Assembly (NCBI RefSeq): GCF_013404075.1
Contig: NZ_JACBJQ010000004.1
Coordinates: forward strand, 1 to 64,000
Direction of reading: 5' to 3'
Source: Mycolicibacterium vinylchloridicum
GTDB lineage: Bacteria > Actinomycetota > Actinomycetes > Mycobacteriales > Mycobacteriaceae
DNA: 64,000 bases
Positions 1-7,539 of this stretch are shown in pieces (position 1 is the stretch's first letter; each line of letters opens with the position of its first letter). A program made the position numbers and the translations under genes. The notes under the pieces are model-generated. The model worked only from the letters and a program-made list of their open reading frames with translations. It was not told where the DNA came from and did not search any database.

Positions 1-2
1 GT

Positions 3-107
3 AGCGCCACGATCACCATCAACGGCACCACCCAAACCTTCCCGCCACACATTCCCCCACATCAACGCCACATTCTCGACTCACTCGGGATCAAAACGGG
101 GTACTAA
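3..107 (+). CDS. C-terminal tail of a truncated gene at the window edge (possible transposase)
   Basis: An open frame enters from the left edge and ends at TAA 105-107, leaving 34 codons that end in ...LDSLGIKTGY. Too little remains to assign a family. The short basic, proline/histidine-rich end, and an imperfect inverted repeat just downstream (TGTCC at 114-118, GGACA at 126-130), would fit the end of an IS481-like insertion sequence, but this is only an inference. The real start is outside the window. Confidence 0.3.
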   Translation, partial: SATITINGTTQTFPPHIPPHQRHILDSLGIKTGY

Positions 108-373
108 GCCAAATGTCCTAAGTCGGGACAGAGTCGGTCGGCGCCGGCAAACACGACTAAATCTTTGCTGTGAGATGGGGTCCTCACGCAGACGTTCCAC
201 TACTGTCCGTGATCAGCTAAATCTCCTCGCCGCCGCGGCTCGCGAAGCCTCGACGGCGCAGCGCCCACCCGCTCTCAGAGGTTGACCAGAATCCCTCGAT
301 ATCAAGGTTCTGTCGGCTCTGAAGAGGCTGCGCCAGTGCCGGACTGGGACCGGGGGACCTCAGGGGGCTTCGT
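108..373. other. Intergenic stretch between truncated gene and SLOG operon
   Basis: I see no convincing gene here. It holds the partial palindrome TGTCCTAAGTCGGGACA (114-130), which could be a terminal repeat of an insertion sequence or a weak terminator for the upstream truncated gene. Short open frames on both strands in this stretch are not supported by start signals or recognisable protein sequence. Confidence 0.4.
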
Positions 374-1201
374 TCACGCAACGCGCGCAAGGCCGCGAAC
401 AGCGAGCGAAGCAATGTCACCGGGGCGGTGGCTTATAGCCAAAACTCTTCGCTCGTGCGACGTCAGGCCATCAGAGCCCGTCCACGCGTCGAACGTCGCG
501 CGGAGCCGTTCCAAAGCGTCATTCACCCCGAACGACTCAGCGCCGTATGGGAACCCCTTCGGCGCCCATTCGAAGTTGTCGAATGCCAACGCCTGAGCTA
601 TCGCAGAAGCTGCCCCGCCAAAGCCGCCCGCGACATAGACGGGCTTTGAGGCTTCAAGCGTAAGTCGGGCTTCCTCTATCACGCCGGGCTCCGAGCCAGC
701 GAAATCGGACAACTTCCCGCCCACCAAGATCCGCGCATTTGATAACTGGGACACACTCCGGCGCATAGCCGATAGCGCCGCCGCATCCGCTAGACCCGAA
801 GGCTCCGCCGCATCAAGACTTGATACCGCCAGGACTTTTCCATCTGATGAAACAAGCTTTAAGCTGCCTGAGGTTCCCAAACGCGAGTCGATGTTGCGGA
901 GGTCATCGACGGGTATGTCGCGATACTCTGGTTCAGGCACATATATTTCGAGCGCATGACGCCCGTCACCGTACCGTCGCACTTCATTCATAATTACGTC
1001 GGTAAAACCCCCAGGCCGAAGCCGGCCGCCGTAGGCAATAATTCCGCCGCTTATGATGACAGCACGTGAAAGCTCTGCAACTACCAGGTTGAGGTGCGCC
1101 GCCGTTAACCCCAATCGGGATAGATCCGCGCTTTCAGATACGGACATCGCTACGCGAATTCCGCTTAATGCGTTGTCGGGAACGAGCGTGGGGTCAGTCA
1201 C
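374..1201 (-). CDS. SLOG-domain nucleotide-sensor protein, TIR-associated
   Basis: This 275-residue protein has the hallmarks of the SLOG superfamily (LOG/TRPM-like Rossmann domains that bind nucleotide derivatives). A glycine-rich loop with IIAYGGRLRPGGFT lies at about residues 54-67, and a second Rossmann-type half at about 156-204 includes ILVGGKLSDF and PVYVAGGFGGAA. SLOG domains of this type are known partners of TIR and Sir2 effectors, for example ThsA of Thoeris, where they sense NAD-derived signals. The GTG start at 1201 overlaps the stop of the upstream TIR gene (GTGA), so the two are translationally coupled. No effector domain is fused, so the protein may act as sensor for its TIR partner. 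Family is fairly sure; ligand and role are inferred. Confidence 0.72.
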   Translation of the reverse strand: MTDPTLVPDNALSGIRVAMSVSESADLSRLGLTAAHLNLVVAELSRAVIISGGIIAYGGRLRPGGFTDVIMNEVRRYGDGRHALEIYVPEPEYRDIPVDDLRNIDSRLGTSGSLKLVSSDGKVLAVSSLDAAEPSGLADAAALSAMRRSVSQLSNARILVGGKLSDFAGSEPGVIEEARLTLEASKPVYVAGGFGGAASAIAQALAFDNFEWAPKGFPYGAESFGVNDALERLRATFDAWTGSDGLTSHERRVLAISHRPGDIASLAVRGLARVA

Positions 1202-2418
1202 TTGTGCAGCCGTCCGCCGCGTGCCGCAAACGTCCGCGGAGTCAGAACATCGACGTTCTCGTTAAAGCCTGCTAGTGAGCACAACTCGATGACAACATCA
1301 CGTTCTTTCGGCCCCAAGGGAGGGTCCGGATGAATGATCCAAAGATGGCAATCGTCTGGCTGCTCCACTTTATGCGCCCCAAGCCAAGGAACAAGCGTGA
1401 CGGGTTCCGGGGAGTGAACCGGTGTCCAGTCGAAACCATCGTCCTGGAGATACGTGGTCTGCGCTAACCAAAGGACCCGCTTAAGTGCCTCATCAACGAG
1501 ACGATTCAATGCGTGTTCGATATCAGAATGGGACTGCAGCACATTGCACGGCAATGAAGGCACGTGGTCCATCAAAAACGATCCACGCTCCTCACCCACC
1601 GTCAAGGCGTACATGCCCACAATCGGCACGTCGTGTCGTTTCGCCGCTAATACCTCTCTCTGCGTCCACTCACGCGAAGAATATTTATCAGTCCGCACCA
1701 TTAGTAGGGCGCAGTTCTCGGCATTCGCATCGAGTTCTCGTTCCCAATCGGAGCCCGACTGGAGGTCTTGCGCATCAAAGAAGGCTGCCAATCGGGTTTC
1801 CGCAATTACCTGGCGTACCGCTTCGAATAAAGCCGGACCATCCTGATCCGCCTCTTCGAGCGAGTCATGCTTCGTGTGACTCACGAAGACGCGAATGCGG
1901 TCTGTCAGACCGTCGCTAGGCCCGATCCGCTGAGCAATGGCCTGACTCAGTTCCCGTCCGAGCACGCCTGCACTCGTTACGCTTCCTGCCGGCAGCGCCT
2001 GGATCGAGCCTAGGGCCGCGTCTAGACCGGAGCCGGCGATTTGCGATTGAGGGCTCCGTAGTGGGTAGACGCCCACACCCTTCAAGCCCTCTGCAGATCG
2101 GATGTAGTCAATGTATGCCGTCCACGATGGATCGTCGCGGTAAGCGCGTGCCATCGGAGTGCTGACAACGGGGACTATGGCGTTGAACTGCGCACTCGGC
2201 AATACACCCACCAAAGACCCGTCTAAACCAAGTGGTCTGGGTGCCGATCCCGGTACATCCCAACCGGTAGATCGGCCATAAACCTCGACAGCACCGCCCG
2301 CCAAGCCAGCAAAGGCCGGGCTATGAAAGTGGTTGGTCAACCAGTCGAGCACTACCTCGCCCAAAGGATCGTCAGGATGCCAAACAACAAACACATCGAG
2401 GATCGGTGGAAGAGCCAT
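1198..2418 (-). CDS. TIR-domain protein with an extra N-terminal TIR-like fold
   Basis: The 406-residue protein contains a clear TIR domain at about residues 174-290, beginning IRVFVSHTKHDS. It keeps the W251xxxE255 motif (EWTQREV), whose glutamate is the NAD-cleaving residue of enzymatic TIR domains. The first 120 residues (starting DVFVVWHPDDPLG) look like a second, degenerate TIR-like or nucleotide-binding fold. A C-terminal region (about 355-400, LWIIHPDPPLGP) may be a third small domain. It is first in an operon with the SLOG gene (4-bp GTGA overlap) and is transcribed divergently from another TIR gene, 97 bp away. A likely role is an NADase effector gated by the SLOG protein, for example in phage defence; this is inferred from family context. 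Confidence 0.75.
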   Translation of the reverse strand: MALPPILDVFVVWHPDDPLGEVVLDWLTNHFHSPAFAGLAGGAVEVYGRSTGWDVPGSAPRPLGLDGSLVGVLPSAQFNAIVPVVSTPMARAYRDDPSWTAYIDYIRSAEGLKGVGVYPLRSPQSQIAGSGLDAALGSIQALPAGSVTSAGVLGRELSQAIAQRIGPSDGLTDRIRVFVSHTKHDSLEEADQDGPALFEAVRQVIAETRLAAFFDAQDLQSGSDWERELDANAENCALLMVRTDKYSSREWTQREVLAAKRHDVPIVGMYALTVGEERGSFLMDHVPSLPCNVLQSHSDIEHALNRLVDEALKRVLWLAQTTYLQDDGFDWTPVHSPEPVTLVPWLGAHKVEQPDDCHLWIIHPDPPLGPKERDVVIELCSLAGFNENVDVLTPRTFAARGGRLHK

Positions 2419-2515
2419 CGCCTAAGCCTACGAGCGCTGTGCGGAACGCACGCTTCGAGCCAGGTTCTGTCGGTCCTCCGATGTACGCTTTGGAGCAGCA
2501 GGAAGGAGGCACAGC

Positions 2516-2983
2516 GTGGCGACAGTACACAACGTCTTCATCAGTCATCGCCATGAAGATGACCGCTTGTTGGGAGAGCTCAAGGCCCTCCTCGCCAAAA
2601 ATGGATGCGCGATCCGTGACTCCTCTGTCAATAGCGCAATTCCTAATAATGCGACGGCCGAATCATACATTAAATCCATCCTTGCGGATCGCATACAGCG
2701 TTCTGGAAAAATCATTGTTCTAGTTTCGCCGGAGACCAAGAACCACGAGTGGGTAGACTGGGAGATCGAGTATGCCAACAGATTTCCAGACAAGCGAATA
2801 ATTGGCGTGTGGGCGCCTGGAGCCGCTGAATGCGATGTCCCAACCGCGCTAGAAGAGTATGCCGACGCAATCGTGGGTTGGAACAGTCAAGCTATCATTG
2901 ACGCACTCAATGGGTCTGATAAGTGGGAAACGCCCGATGGTACCCAGCGGCCAGCGCGCAACATTCCTCGCGCGAAGTGCTGA
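2516..2983 (+). CDS. ThsB-like TIR protein (TIR-like DUF1863 type)
   Basis: A compact 155-residue stand-alone TIR protein starting HNVFISHRHEDD. It follows the layout of the MTH538/DUF1863 TIR group, to which ThsB of Thoeris belongs. The catalytic motif W79xxxE83 (HEWVDWEIEYA) is intact, followed by KRIIGVWAPG. ThsB proteins convert NAD into a cyclic signalling nucleotide on phage infection, so signal synthesis is a plausible role here. The GTG start is supported by a strong AGGAAGGAGG ribosome-binding site a few bases upstream. It is followed after 15 bp by the Nmad2 gene, probably in one operon, and is divergent from the TIR-SLOG operon. Confidence 0.8.
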   Translation: MATVHNVFISHRHEDDRLLGELKALLAKNGCAIRDSSVNSAIPNNATAESYIKSILADRIQRSGKIIVLVSPETKNHEWVDWEIEYANRFPDKRIIGVWAPGAAECDVPTALEEYADAIVGWNSQAIIDALNGSDKWETPDGTQRPARNIPRAKC

Positions 2984-2998
2984 CAACTCCACGATACC

Positions 2999-3604
2999 TT
3001 GACCATCTACAGCTATATCCTTCGTTTCGATATTGGGTTTGCGCCAAATCCATTTCACGGCTACTGCACACTCGCGACGTGCAAGCAGGAGATACGTTCG
3101 AAAGCTAAGGTCGGCGACTGGCTGTTAGGAACAGGATCAAAGGCTAAGTCGCTCGACGGGCATCTTATATACGCCATGTGCATCGACGAGATTGTCACCT
3201 ACGATCAATATTGGACCGATGACCGCTTCTTAAACAAGAAGCCAGATATGCACGCGAGTCTAAAATGGGCCTTCGGTGACAACATTTATCACCACGACGC
3301 AGATGGTAAATGGATCCAGGCCGACTCGCGCCACAGCTTTCCAGACGGCACTCCAAACCCCGGGCATATCCGACGCGATACAAAGAGCGACAGAGTTCTG
3401 ATCGCGCGCCAATTCGTATACTTCGGCGACCAAGCGCCCCCGATTCCGGCCTCTCTACGTTCTTCTTACGGCGTCGATATTGTCCACGACCGGCCCTTCC
3501 ATCGTTGCGCCTTCCCAACTGAGCTCGTTGAGTCGACGATCCGTTGGTTAGAGACTCTGGGAACGGGCGTATATGGACGCCCGTGTGATTGGCCACCTCG
3601 CTAA
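2999..3604 (+). CDS. Nucleotide-modification-associated domain 2 (Nmad2) protein
   Basis: This 201-residue protein matches my recollection of the Nmad2 family along its whole length: IYSYILRFDIGFAPNPFHG at the N-terminus, then GDWLLGTGSKAKS, the FGDNIYHHD segment, and RVLIARQFVYFGDQAP. Nmad domains were named because they occur beside base- or nucleotide-modifying enzymes; the biochemical activity of Nmad2 is not established. The start is TTG at 2999, 15 bp after the TIR stop, and the reading frame matches the family's usual N-terminus. It is probably co-transcribed with the ThsB-like TIR gene. Role in this cluster is unknown: reader, modifier or effector are all possible. Confidence 0.75.
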   Translation: MTIYSYILRFDIGFAPNPFHGYCTLATCKQEIRSKAKVGDWLLGTGSKAKSLDGHLIYAMCIDEIVTYDQYWTDDRFLNKKPDMHASLKWAFGDNIYHHDADGKWIQADSRHSFPDGTPNPGHIRRDTKSDRVLIARQFVYFGDQAPPIPASLRSSYGVDIVHDRPFHRCAFPTELVESTIRWLETLGTGVYGRPCDWPPR

Positions 3605-3813
3605 TTACAGTCTTGTAACTAGGAAGCAATCTATGCACAGGCATCTAGCTTGACCTGAGCGCGCTGACCACGGGGTTTAGATCGTTCGCTAACAGGAAAG
3701 ATGCCTAAAACCGACCCGCCATCCACAGAAACGGGTGGGCTGTGAACAGTGCGCCTAACAGGCGGTCTGCCTTAGGGTCAACCGAACATAACAGGCGCGA
3801 AGGGTGGACACCG

Positions 3814-4224
3814 ATGATGCCGGACGAACAGGCACAACAGAAGCGAATACTTGAAACAGGCCCGCGGAACGACGCAAGCGCTGCCGAGGATGACTTAGGC
3901 CTCGCTGACCTAGCGAGCTGGGCAAGGCAACACGCGGGTGCGGTCGCCGCCTTCATCAACGTGCCGGCGTCGAGCGACCTCTTCCTGTTGTCCCAGGCTG
4001 CCAAACTGACCGAAGAGGTAGGAGAGTTACACGCCGCGATCCTCGGGCGCCTCCAATACCAGAGACCAGACAAGCTGTTAGACCATGCGGCCATCGCATC
4101 CGAAATAGCAGACGTAATTATCTGCACGACAATCATCGGCCAAGTGCTGAAGGTTGACGTGGCACGTGCACTGCGGTCGAAAATGGATACGCTCGACGGT
4201 CGCATGCACACCATGTCTGCTTGA
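3814..4224 (+). CDS. MazG-like nucleotide pyrophosphohydrolase
   Basis: All-alpha NTP pyrophosphohydrolase-like protein of 136 residues. It carries the metal-binding pattern of the MazG fold: KLTEEVGELHAA for the first E-rich helix and ASEIADVIICT for the second (ExxD). MazG enzymes remove pyrophosphate from (d)NTPs, often non-canonical ones. An in-frame GTG at 3742 exists, but ATG 3814 follows a GAAGGG ribosome-binding site at 3799-3804 and is preferred. It lies 209 bp after the Nmad2 gene, may be a separate transcript, and converges with the aGPT-Pplase2 operon. With the MazG_C fusion at 6322-7287 it gives the island two pyrophosphohydrolases. Confidence 0.7.
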   Translation: MMPDEQAQQKRILETGPRNDASAAEDDLGLADLASWARQHAGAVAAFINVPASSDLFLLSQAAKLTEEVGELHAAILGRLQYQRPDKLLDHAAIASEIADVIICTTIIGQVLKVDVARALRSKMDTLDGRMHTMSA

Positions 4225-4270
4225 ACGAAAAGAGATGCATACGCGCCGTCGTTACGGTTCGGCCGTAGTT

Positions 4271-5287
4271 TCAGCAGACCGAAGCCGAGACGTCCAGGGG
4301 CTTCTGCACCGCGTTCTGCGCCGAGATTGATTCATTCAACCCCCACTTCGGGGGAAAGAAGAAAGCTATCGCATCGCTTTGAGGTAAAAACTTCGCCTTT
4401 ATTCTCTTACGCGCGCTTTCAAGTTGAGGTGCCGCGACTCTGCAGTACTTATCAGTCTCACAGAATAGGCCCTGGCAGTCGATCGCATGAAGTCTCCTGC
4501 CCCACAAGCCAGAAAATTCCAACCCTAGCTTTGCGAATTCCTCTTCCTGGTGGTCGACCATCCACATTATGATCTCGGAAGGTTGCAGTCCCCCGGCGTC
4601 GACGAAGCATTTTTTTATACCGCGAAGAGCTCCAGGACCAGGCTGCGTGAAGTCGTCTTCGTCGAAGTTTACCAATTCGCTGTAATTCAGATCGATGGCA
4701 ATCTGATACGCCATAAAGTCGCCAATCAGCGGGTATTGATGTAGCGTCCAGTACAGTTCTTCCAGTGTGCAGCACTCGCGAATTTTAAACGCTAGATCGT
4801 CCATCAGGAACATATGGCGAAGCAGTTCGATATGGTTCAGATATTTATAGGGCTTCCCGTAAGAATCATTTGCGCAAAGGATAAATGCGCCGGTGTAAAT
4901 TCTGCCGTTCCGCGAAAGAGCGGCAGCAAGCGCCTTTGTGAAACGATCTGTTGATAGATCTTCGAGTGTTGGCTGCCTGCCTAAGTACTCACGAACAGTG
5001 TCCCAAGTGTCGATCTTGCTGAAGAGTCGAAAAGCCACAATCTGAAATAATCTGTCCGCGGTGCTGCACGGCTCACAATGATAACAAACCTCACTTATGA
5101 GGTACTGACTCACTCGGTCGGCGGCGCGGAAAACATTGCAGAACTTGAATTCGCTAATAATAGGATCGGATGTCCAAGGCGGCTCGCATCCCGCAACTCG
5201 GCGCTCAAAAGCTTTCTGACGTTCATAGGCAAACCGCCAGTAAAACTCATAAACACCTTCCCTTGGTAAGGGTTGCCGCTGCCGCAT
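4271..5287 (-). CDS. aGPT-Pplase2 / 5-hmdU DNA kinase helical-domain protein
   Basis: The 338-residue protein resembles the helical, DNA-glycosylase-like domain called alpha-glutamyl/putrescinyl thymine pyrophosphorylase clade 2 (HMUDK_hel). Diagnostic parts are IGDFMAYQIAIDLNYSE followed by GPGALRGIKKCF (a helix-hairpin-helix-like element, about residues 190-230) and a conserved C-terminal Cys segment, GLFCETDKYCR. In thymine-hypermodifying phages, relatives act on phosphorylated 5-hydroxymethyl-uracil in DNA. Here no P-loop kinase domain is fused, so it would be the pyrophosphorylase-type half only. It is the last gene of a three-gene operon, 21 bp after the methyltransferase gene. Family assignment is from memory of the motif pattern; substrate unknown. 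Confidence 0.7.
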   Translation of the reverse strand: MRQRQPLPREGVYEFYWRFAYERQKAFERRVAGCEPPWTSDPIISEFKFCNVFRAADRVSQYLISEVCYHCEPCSTADRLFQIVAFRLFSKIDTWDTVREYLGRQPTLEDLSTDRFTKALAAALSRNGRIYTGAFILCANDSYGKPYKYLNHIELLRHMFLMDDLAFKIRECCTLEELYWTLHQYPLIGDFMAYQIAIDLNYSELVNFDEDDFTQPGPGALRGIKKCFVDAGGLQPSEIIMWMVDHQEEEFAKLGLEFSGLWGRRLHAIDCQGLFCETDKYCRVAAPQLESARKRIKAKFLPQSDAIAFFFPPKWGLNESISAQNAVQKPLDVSASVC

Positions 5288-5308
5288 TATTTAGAATCCA
5301 ATCTGCAC

Positions 5309-6277
5309 TCAACGTTGACGATAAAACACTCCAGTGCCATGAAGATTGAAATACCGTGGATCACCCAAAAGCGGTTGGCCAGCCATACGCTCACCGAGCG
5401 TATATCTGAACTTGTCCACCCCAGTGAAATGATCAAAGACGATCGCGCCGCCAAGAACGGTTCGATCTTTGACTGCGTTTATAGCTGCGACTGCAGAGGT
5501 GTAGTTGTCCGTATCAATAAAGGTCAATACGATGTCCCGCTGGCTGAGTATCTGAGCGGTCTCTACGACGTCGCCGGCCACCAACTCGATATTCCTGCCA
5601 CTGAGGTACTGGGTAACCGCATCTAGGTCAGTGAACTCACAGTCTGGATGGTCGTACATATCGAGAGGACTTCGCCGCGGCGGGAACCCATTGAATGTAT
5701 CGAACCCGATGATCGGCCAACTCATCCCGAGCGACTCAATGGTCTTGGACAAAAACATCGTTGTTCCGCCCTTAAACACGCCAAACTCCGCAACAACCCC
5801 TTGGAGGTTGAGGCGTGCCGCATTTCCCAGACATTGGTATAAGTGAACCAGCGTATTCGGGTAACCGTTCGCCAGCGAAGGCACCATCAAATCGCTGACA
5901 AGTTTCTCAAAGCTGGCATCTCGGAAGCTCAGGTGTCCGTACCCGGCGACGATGACCTTTGGCGAGCCCTTAATATATTGCAGTGCTTCAAATAGCAGAT
6001 CCTCTTTGTCGCGATCGGTGGCGACAACAATGACATCGTGCTCTACAGTACCGATTTCGTCTATTGCGCACACCGCAAATGGCAGGTTGCGACTCGGTTG
6101 GAGCTGACCGCGCGGGACGTAAACCGATTCGACGCCATCTGCTATACCGGTTGCGTGGAGATGACGGGCTATTTTTAGCGTCTCGGGCGTGAGGCCAAGA
6201 ATGCCGACACGCTGGGCGCCCGCCAGAAGCTGCGCATCGAGATCTTCGATCAGTTTGCTGAAATCAACGACATTCAT
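5309..6277 (-). CDS. TylF/MycF-type SAM-dependent O-methyltransferase with N-terminal Rossmann region
   Basis: The C-terminal two thirds is a TylF-like class I methyltransferase: VVAEFGVFKGGTTMFL (SAM-binding loop), IIGFDTFNGFPP, LTFIDTDNYTS (metal/acceptor-site aspartates) and GGAIVFDHF. TylF/MycF enzymes methylate sugar hydroxyls. The first 120 residues form a separate Rossmann-like region starting RVGILGLTPETLKIARHL. ATG 6277 follows a GAGG at good spacing and is preferred over the in-frame TTG at 6295. It is the middle gene of the mazG_C-methyltransferase-aGPT operon (gaps of 44 and 21 bp), which suggests the substrate is a modified nucleotide, base or attached sugar rather than an antibiotic; that is an inference. 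Confidence 0.75.
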   Translation of the reverse strand: MNVVDFSKLIEDLDAQLLAGAQRVGILGLTPETLKIARHLHATGIADGVESVYVPRGQLQPSRNLPFAVCAIDEIGTVEHDVIVVATDRDKEDLLFEALQYIKGSPKVIVAGYGHLSFRDASFEKLVSDLMVPSLANGYPNTLVHLYQCLGNAARLNLQGVVAEFGVFKGGTTMFLSKTIESLGMSWPIIGFDTFNGFPPRRSPLDMYDHPDCEFTDLDAVTQYLSGRNIELVAGDVVETAQILSQRDIVLTFIDTDNYTSAVAAINAVKDRTVLGGAIVFDHFTGVDKFRYTLGERMAGQPLLGDPRYFNLHGTGVFYRQR

Positions 6278-6321
6278 TTTAAAGCCTCGCTTCAAACGTT
6301 ATGTTTCTGACAATCGCCCTG

Positions 6322-7287
6322 CTACATTGCCGGGTACTTGGAATATGTAAGAGTGCGGGCGTCAAGATCGGCGATAAGGAAACCTCCTTTGTTGTCGATC
6401 AAAGATCGCATAGCGCTGAATCCACTCGATATCGCCCTTCTCCAGAGCCATGCTGGAGCTGACGAGACTTCGAGGCCAACGGTCGCCGCTCTCGCTATCT
6501 GCACCGTCTCTTCGTCTACCGTCGTTTCCTTTAGGTAGCCCATCCGTCGGCCAGCGAGTCGCGACAGAATGGCAGCAAGCCCTTCTTCGGCGAAGATCGC
6601 CCGCGCACCATCTTCACACTCATCGATCTTCGCGTCGGACCTACGTTTCAGTTGTAAAAGGGATCGCGAATTTGGCGACCATCCGAGAACAGCCATGAAT
6701 CCGAAATGGATTGCATCGTGGTAGCGATATCCATCAGCTATATGTGAATTATCAGTAAGAGATGCGCCCAACTGCTCACCCACCTCAAAGCCGGCCATCT
6801 TGCCGTCGCCCAGGGGCACCGGGCCCGTGGGAAAGGAATTCGGATCGACGGCCGTGATCTTCATTGTCGCAATCGGAGATTCGTTCTCTATGACTTCCGT
6901 AAAATCGAATTGGATTTGCCTCGGAAATCTCTCCGTTTCGGGATAACCGTCGTCATAGCGGTCCAGATCAGCAAAGTCAGGCTCTTGGCCCGGCGGGAGA
7001 TAACGATCTCGCGCTCTCTTGAGATTAGCTTCCGCGATTGCACCAAGATCCAAACCCGAAGCCGTTGCGACCGCGGCCGCGTACCAGAGCAGGTCACCCA
7101 ACTCTTCGGTGAGCTGTTCGATACTCTCGTCGAGATCGATGCGGTCGCGTAGATATCGCATGTACACGTTGAGAATAGAGCCGGTCTCAAATGCTAGGCC
7201 GAGAAGCGGCTGATAGGCCGCCTGAGGGCCACCCAAGGGCAGCAGGCTGGTCTGCTGCGCCTTCTCTTGAAACTCACTGAGATCCAT
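6322..7287 (-). CDS. MazG-like pyrophosphohydrolase fused to MazG_C domain
   Basis: The N-terminal 100 residues are MazG-like (GLAFETGSILNVYMRYLRD, then EQLTEELGDLLWYAA with the ExxD pair). The remaining 200 residues look like the MazG C-terminal domain (MazG_C), including DGYRYHDAIHFGFMAVLGWSP and RAIFAEEGLAAILSRLAG. This two-domain architecture is known from loci that encode base-hypermodification enzymes. The ATG at 7287 follows a GGGAG ribosome-binding site. It is the first gene of the operon that continues into the methyltransferase and aGPT-Pplase2 genes. A likely job is removing or processing a non-canonical dNTP; substrate not deducible from sequence. Confidence 0.75.
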   Translation of the reverse strand: MDLSEFQEKAQQTSLLPLGGPQAAYQPLLGLAFETGSILNVYMRYLRDRIDLDESIEQLTEELGDLLWYAAAVATASGLDLGAIAEANLKRARDRYLPPGQEPDFADLDRYDDGYPETERFPRQIQFDFTEVIENESPIATMKITAVDPNSFPTGPVPLGDGKMAGFEVGEQLGASLTDNSHIADGYRYHDAIHFGFMAVLGWSPNSRSLLQLKRRSDAKIDECEDGARAIFAEEGLAAILSRLAGRRMGYLKETTVDEETVQIARAATVGLEVSSAPAWLWRRAISSGFSAMRSLIDNKGGFLIADLDARTLTYSKYPAM

Positions 7288-7539
7288 GGTGCTCCCGTGA
7301 CAAAGTTCCGGAACCTCGGCTGTTCCCTGCCATCATCCTCCCCTGGATGCGAACGACTGCCACTTGGTACCTCTCGTTCAGACAGCTGCGTGCGAGGATA
7401 TGGCAACGCAGCGACAAAGAGCTTTAGGCTTGCCGCCTGGCTAGGACGCCCATAGCGACCTGACTAACGCCCCTTCCGGACAATCAGTTTGTTGGTTATA
7501 CCGGGCAGGCCGTGGCCGAGCCGCCAGGGATCTTCCGAC

